Source: Dioscorea cayenensis subsp. rotundata
Taxonomy: Eukaryota; Streptophyta; Magnoliopsida; Dioscoreales; Dioscoreaceae
Direction: 5' to 3'
DNA: 64,000 nucleotides
Assembly: GCF_009730915.1 (NCBI RefSeq)
Contig: NC_052496.1
Span: forward strand, 1,287,875 to 1,351,874
Below, piece after piece: positions 58,826-64,000 of the stretch. A program made the translations under genes and the position numbers. Below the pieces are notes generated by a model. That model ran no database searches, had not been told where the DNA came from, and saw nothing but the letters and a program-made list of their open reading frames with translations. The stretch's first letter is position 1. Each line of letters begins with the position of its first letter.

Positions 58826-61800
58826 ATGAATACGACTAAACTCATTTGCTGGAACTGCAGGGGCATCTCCTCGCGAGACACCTCTTCCCGGGTTTTTCGG
58901 ATCATTCGATCCCATAAACCAGCTGTGGTTTGTCTTGTTGAAACCAGAGCTGACTCTGACCGGTTAGATCGCTTTTACAGGAAGATCCCCAAGACTTGGG
59001 ATTGGGCCGCCGTGCTTGCCAACGGCTTTTCCGGCGGCATCATTGTTATGTGGCATAAATCCATTGGCAGGGTTTCTCCTATCGCTGTGTCCAGACGTGC
59101 CTTACATATTATTATTACTGATAACTCCTCCAATGCCTTCCTTATCTCCGTTGTTTATAACTCGTCTCGCATTCGTAATCAGTGTTACCTTTGGAATGAG
59201 CTCTCGAGGATCACCCCTCTTAAAATCCCTTGGCTTATTGTGGGAGACTTCAATTCGGTGCTCCACACGACTGAGCATAAGGGAGGTCCTGCAAACTACT
59301 ATGAGCGGAAAACCCGTTTTTTCCTCGACTTCGTGGAGTATAACAATTTGATTGATCTTAACTATACAGGTCCAGCTTTCACTTGGTGTAACAATCAGTC
59401 TGGGCTAGCTCGGCGCTGGGCTCGTCTCAACAGATGCCTTATTAATCTTGCTTGGGCGGGTTTTTTCAGATCAAACACTTTAAAGCATCTCAACCGTGCT
59501 TTCTCTGATCACACTCCTCTTTTTCTTCTCTCCTCTCCGTCTACCTCGACTCCTAAAAAAATTTTCCGTTTTGATAATAGTTGGTTTGATCTTATAGGTT
59601 GCCATAATGCCGTCCGGGATGCCTGGGGTTTGTCGCCGCATGGGAATCCTATGCAAGCCTTCACGCATCTCTTGTCTCGAACCCGTTACAATCTTTGTGG
59701 TTGGCGTCGTTCCGGATTTAACAAGATTGAATCTGCTCTCATTAATCTTGACAAGGATATCAATAATCTGGAAAACTCTGACTTCAATACCATATCTCAA
59801 TCCCTCCTCATGGATCGCTACGCTAACCTCTCTGCCTTGCAGCGTCAGTGTAGTGTCAAGTGGGCTCAGCGTGCCCGTTTACAGTGGATTAACGATGGGG
59901 ATAAGAATACCGGTTTCTTCCATGCCCTTACCCATATTCGTGCATATACTAATTGTATCTCGCAGGTCGTGGATTCCTCTGGAAACACGTGCAATGAGCT
60001 CCCACACATTGAACAAGCCTTTCATCATTATTATAAGAATCTCTGGACCACTCCAAATAATACTTCTGCTGATATTCTTAGCGCCCTTCCCATTGTCCTG
60101 CCATGTCTATCTGCTTCAGAGTCGGACATGCTGTGTCGGGAGGTTTCTAAAGATGAAGTGTATCGTACCATCGCTGCCCTCCCCACAGGTAAGTCTCCTG
60201 GTCCTGATGGGTTCAACTCAGAATTTTACTTGAAGTTTTGGCCTCTCATCGGGAACCAGGTTTTCTCTGCCATCAGGTTCTTTTTCGATAATTCCTATAT
60301 GCCTCCTTCTTGGGGCAAAACCTATATCACTCTTATTCCAAAAAAAGATAAGCCCAAGTTGGTTTCCGATTTTCGCCCGATTTCCTTATGCAACGTTAAT
60401 TTTAAAATCATTTCTAAAATCCTTGCTAATCGACTTCAGCTTGTTCTCCCTAAGTTAATTGGTCGAGAGCAAGCTGGTTTTGTTTCTGATCGCTGCTCCT
60501 TCGATAATATTATTACTGTGCAAGAGCTGGTGCATACTTTACAAACTGATACCAAGAACCCCCCTAGGATGTTAATTAAACTCGATATCGAGAAGGCGTA
60601 TGATACCATAGACTGGAGTGCAATTCTTGCTATCCTCTCTCGTATGAATTTCCCAGACCGTTGGATTTCTTGGGTTGCCAAGTGCCTCCAATCTTGCTCT
60701 TTCTCTCTGCTGATTAATGGCAATTCCTCTCCTTGGTTCTCTTCTTCTAGAGGAGTTCGCCAAGGAGACCCGATTTCACCCTATTTGTTTATTTTAGTTT
60801 CTCAGACCCTTACTCACATGCTTAACATCGGCCTTTCCATCAACATGATCCCTGGTTTTAATCCTAATCTTCCAAATAACTTCAATCATCTCATGTATGC
60901 CGACGACCTCATCCTCTTTACTAAAGCCTCTAGAAGAGCTGCCCGTAGTGTTAATCTTTGTTTGGATTTATACTCTAAGCTCACTGGTCAACACCCCAAT
61001 CTCTCCAAATCCCAGATTTTCTTCCCTTCTTGGTGTAATAAACATGTTTCAAACAGAATTTGCTCAATCCTGAATCTCAAAGCAGCCTCTTTCCCTTTCA
61101 AATATCTCGGTGTTCTGATCTCTCCCAAGAGAATCGCTTCTTCGGCCTTTGTGCACTTGGTTGATAAGATTAGCCTCACTTGTAAGCGTTGGAGTAATTT
61201 TCACCTCTCTCCAGCTGCTAAAACTGTTCTGATTAACTCTACTCTCCTTTCAATTCCCACTTATACTCTGTCTGTCTACCCAATTCCAGATGGAATTCTG
61301 TCCGAGATCACCAAGGTGGTCAGGAAATTTTTCTGGAGCAAGGATAGCAATGGAAATGGCATCCATAATGTGAGTTGGAATGTTATTAACGAAGGTAAGA
61401 CTGAGGGGGGTCTTGGTATCAGGAATCTTGCTCTTGCTAAATATTCTCTTATGGCCAAGCATGTTTTCAAGTATTTGAACAATGATGATGCTTTTTGGGT
61501 CAATATTCTGAAATGGAAATACGGTAATTTTAACTTTTGGAAGAATCCCACTCCTGTCAATTGTTCCTGGTTCTTTCGTAGCTTAGTTAGAACTGTTGAT
61601 CGTATTAAACCATTTTGTCGCATCAACTCAATGAATATTAATTGCACCTCCTTCAATTGGGACCCGTGGTGTTTTGACATCCCTCTCGCTCTCAAACCTA
61701 CATACATCAACATGGATGTGGATGTTGCTCAGTTTCCTATTTCTGATTTGATTCGTAATACAGCGTGGGATACTTCTCAGCTCAATTTTTTGTTTAGTCC

Positions 61801-62892
61801 CATGGCTAACTTGCAGGATCTTGCCCTCTGTAATATTGACAATAGTTCTTGTAATCATTGGGGCATATTAATATCTCAACGTCTGTGTATAATCACCTAA
61901 GTCACCTCAATCATTTATCTGATTCTTGGAACGGCTGGGCATTGCTTTGGAAACTTTATACTGCCCCTAAAGTGAAACACTTTCTTTGGACCCTGTTCCA
62001 TGGCCGGCTCTCTACTTATAGTTATCTTTTTCATTTGAATCTGGGACCCAATGCTAATTGTATCCTTTGTGGCCTTGCCCCGGAGACTACGGAGCATCTC
62101 TTTGCTGAATGCTCTAAATCTCAGTTGATTTGGTCTTATTGTAGTGTGCAGGTTAATACTCATATTCAGTTTCCTAATGGTTTTGCATCTGGTGATTGGC
62201 TTACTAATGGAAATCTTTCCACAAAATTAATCTCCACCATTGCTGCTGTTACCTGGTTCATCTGGAAACTTCGTTGTGATATTATTTTCAGGAATACCAA
62301 CCCCAATTTCCCACTTGTTGTCTGTAAAGCTTTGGCTCATGTGCAGGAATTCAGCAGGAGTCGGTGTAACCTTCTTGGCCAAAAGTTCATCTTGAGCAAT
62401 TTCTCTTGTACTAATGGCCTTCTTCTCTTTTCGCACGTCAACTGCAATCAACGCACCGGGGTAAGCTCGACTGGCTTCTATATTACCAACACTGATTATG
62501 TTATATTGCTTGCAGGTTGCTGCTCCCTTCCGTTGGACGGTGCAACCAGAGTTGTCCTTGCTGGTCTCAGCATTGCCCTTCGCGTTGCTGCAGATTTTCA
62601 TTGCGTTATCAAGCATATCTGTGTCAATACCTCTGATATCCCTGCAATCATCAATGGAAGGGCCCAAGTAACCACCTGGCGATTTAATTCTTTGATTGAG
62701 GATATCATATCTTTACTGGGCATCCATGGCTATCCAGCTATTCATTGTATACCAATTTCCTGGATGCATCCTGCAGTCTCTCTTGCTACCCATGGTTTTA
62801 ACTATGCATCTTTGAACCTGTTCTTGTTTGGTCGCGAGCTTCCGCATTGGATCATGAAGACTTTCACAGTTGCTGGATTTATGTTTAGTTAG
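58826..62892 (+). pseudogene. LINE ORF2: endonuclease-reverse transcriptase, one frameshift
   Basis: 58826-61900 encodes APE-type endonuclease (LICWNCRGI, CLVETRAD, IVGDFNSVL, FSDHTPLFLL) and RT (LIPKKDKPKLVSDFRPISLCN, QAGFVSDRCSFDNI, KLDIEKAYDTIDW, RGVRQGDPISPYLFIL, MYADDLILF). The frame is then lost near 61858, in a G run. A second frame (61858-62892) carries on with SVYNHLSHL, the zf-RVT block (KVKHFLWTLFHGRLS, CILCGLAPETTEHLFAECS) and an RNase-H-like tail. The two frames overlap by 43 bp, which fits a single-base change. All catalytic RT residues are intact. The tail lacks the conserved acidic residues of RNase H at the positions I can align. The ORF start is MNTTKLICWN. Confidence 0.88.
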
Positions 62893-63004
62893 CTTCGTTG
62901 TTTTCGGCTCCTTTGTTTCTCTGGTTTTTTCCTTGTGTATCTTTTTGCCTTATTAATTTAATAGCCCTTTGGGTTCTTTTTAAAAAAAAAAAAACAAGTT
63001 TTGC

Positions 63005-63571
63005 TGTAAATTTTTTTAGTTTACGGCACAGTTTTTAAAGAATTTGCTTTCGACGTTGCTTATGAATAGAGTAATATATTCCCCAAACCTACATTTCTAT
63101 TTCTTGAAAAGAATAATACACGAGTTCATTGATGAACAGCAAATATAGGTTTTTAACTTTCTACCAATTAGCGCCAAACCTAATTAGATTTGCACATGTT
63201 GCAGACTAAAATATATTCATTAAAAACCTGCCACTTGTTTTCTTTTGTCGTTTTGGTAATTAACACAAACCTCTTGAAATGGAATGCACTATAATTTAGG
63301 ACACGTGAGGAATTGATCCTCCCAAAAGTATTGTGAAGCATTCTGCATATGGCAATGATGGGAGCAATGGGCATCTATGGTTCACCGTCCTGGAGCCAAA
63401 GGGTATATCTCCTCTTGAGATGTATTTTTATCATGTTTAAAGCCCGTGGGTGCTATGTGCTTTTGACTGGATAGGTCAGAAAATGGCAGGATCCAAAAAC
63501 CAGTCAATATAACAGTGACAGTGTATCCATGCAAAGATGCACCAATTTCCTTTGGTATTGCCAAATACCAG
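63005..63571. other. 3' flank of the WDR11-like gene
   Basis: No separate gene is seen. The portion nearest the stop contains a second, degenerate copy of the last coding exon end (see the tandem duplication). Confidence 0.5.
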
Positions 63572-63636
63572 TCAATATAACAGTGGCGCCGTATCCATGC
63601 AAAGATGAACTAATTTCCGTTGGTACTGGCCATAAT
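63501..63636 (-). repeat. 68-bp tandem duplication at the gene's 3' end
   Basis: CAGTCAATATAACAGTG recurs at 63501 and 63569, each followed by a diverged copy of GTATCCATGCAAAGATG and CAATTTCC(T/G)TTGGTA. The right copy contains the true stop and the last codons of the WDR11-like frame; the left copy lies beyond the stop. Confidence 0.85.
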
Positions 63637-64000
63637 ACTCACTAACTGCGATTAGATCTTCATCTCTCATACTCTTACCAGGCAAGAAAAACTTCAGTTT
63701 CTCCCCAACTGCTTTATCTGAATCTTGAGATTTCAAGAAAGAGTCCGCATTTATTTCATGGCATGCAAGCAAGAACATGGCAGCTGAATCTGGCTGCTGT
63801 GCGTTACGAAGTGCAGCTAATGCTTCATGCAGAGCACCAGAAGCAACGTATAAAATCAGAGCCCTGCAAGGTTAGCATGAATTACCTGGTCCATCTGTAG
63901 TAGCAAATTAACAACACTGTCCTACTATAACTTTGTGTTACCTCCAAATGTTGTGTTCACTATGAAGAACATAATCAGCCCACCGTTGCAATACCCTGCA
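63572..64000 (-). CDS. WDR11-like WD40/transducin protein, C-terminal exons (partial)
   Basis: Two minus-strand exons are visible: 64000-63942 (runs off the window) and 63863-63572, joined by a GT-AG intron in frame. The sequence reads RVLQRWADYVLHSEHNIW then RALILYVASGALHEALAALR, SAAMFLLACHEINADSFLK, LPGKSMRDEDLIAVSEYYGQ and YQRKLVHLCMD, stop. These are the C-terminal helical repeats after the two beta-propellers of plant WDR11-like proteins (the At3g33530 type); human WDR11 works in endosome-to-Golgi trafficking. The EYYGQYQRKLVHLCMD block is the strongest hallmark. The last four residues (APLLY) come from sequence also present in the duplicated copy, so the extreme C-terminus may be altered. 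Confidence 0.72.

Larger units (their letters stand above)
56822..62996 (+). mobile_element. L1-type LINE, near full length
   Basis: Two ORFs (nucleic-acid-binding ORF1; endonuclease-RT ORF2) are followed by a 3' UTR and a poly-A run at 62982-62994. A possible 8-bp target duplication AGTTTTGC lies at 56814-56821 and 62997-63004; it is short and also occurs at 56784, so the 5' border is tentative. Apart from one frameshift late in ORF2, the coding region is undamaged, which makes this the youngest-looking autonomous-type element in the window. It lies between ARP6 and the WDR11-like gene. Confidence 0.88.

Overview
The window is plant nuclear DNA: intron-containing genes with plant-specific domain architectures (GH28 polygalacturonase, plant peptide deformylase 1A, ARP6, a plant MAPK-substrate protein, a DUF761 protein) are embedded in AT-rich intergenic DNA full of plant transposons (Mutator-like elements, hAT, Ty1/copia, gypsy-type solo LTRs, L1-type LINEs). 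The GC-rich first exons of PDF1A and ARP6, followed by AT-rich later exons, resemble the 5'-3' GC gradient of monocots. A monocot is therefore my best guess; the species cannot be named from sequence alone.

Layout. 1-2.5 kb: copia gag relic, AT-rich spacer and an hAT-like element carrying a LINE tail. 2.8-3.1 kb: intact MAPK-substrate gene. 3.9-5.4 kb: Pack-MULE with exact 9-bp target duplications, carrying a captured, broken chloroplast thioredoxin-like (ACHT/TRXL1, CGGC) gene fragment. 7.8-10.8 kb: polygalacturonase, 9 exons. 11.5-16.1 kb (minus): peptide deformylase 1A, with a LINE relic in its large intron. 16.6-17.2 kb: Tourist-like MITE. 17.9-25.6 kb: 7.6-kb MULE with a decayed FAR1-type transposase split by a 2.3-kb solo LTR. 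25.9-33.6 kb: a second long-TIR segment holding a 3.6-kb solo LTR, a ~126-bp tandem repeat and a 490-bp fold-back element. 34.6-34.9 kb: small DUF761 gene. 35.9-36.3 kb: LINE tail. 36.7-41.1 kb: MULE with a 568-bp tandem array whose units each hold a zinc-knuckle-like ORF end. 42.0-43.1 kb: LINE 3' fragment. 43.3-44.8 kb: hAT-like element with a nested short MULE. 45.5-52.5 kb: Ty1/copia element containing an hAT that contains a second hAT. 53.4-56.2 kb: ARP6, 7 exons. 56.8-63.0 kb: nearly full-length L1-type LINE. 63.6 kb to window end: 3' end of a WDR11-like gene (minus).

The host genes do not form a pathway, but they fall into two sets that match gene neighbourhoods I recall from Arabidopsis: MAPK-substrate + polygalacturonase + PDF1A, and ARP6 + WDR11-like. 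Old gene order seems to have survived despite heavy transposon insertion between the genes. The least ordinary items are the MULE with the internal 568-bp array, the Pack-MULE thioredoxin capture, the three-level copia/hAT/hAT nest, and the ~150-bp direct repeats that exactly abut the 7.6-kb MULE. All exon coordinates were read by eye from splice sites and frame continuity, not from transcripts.
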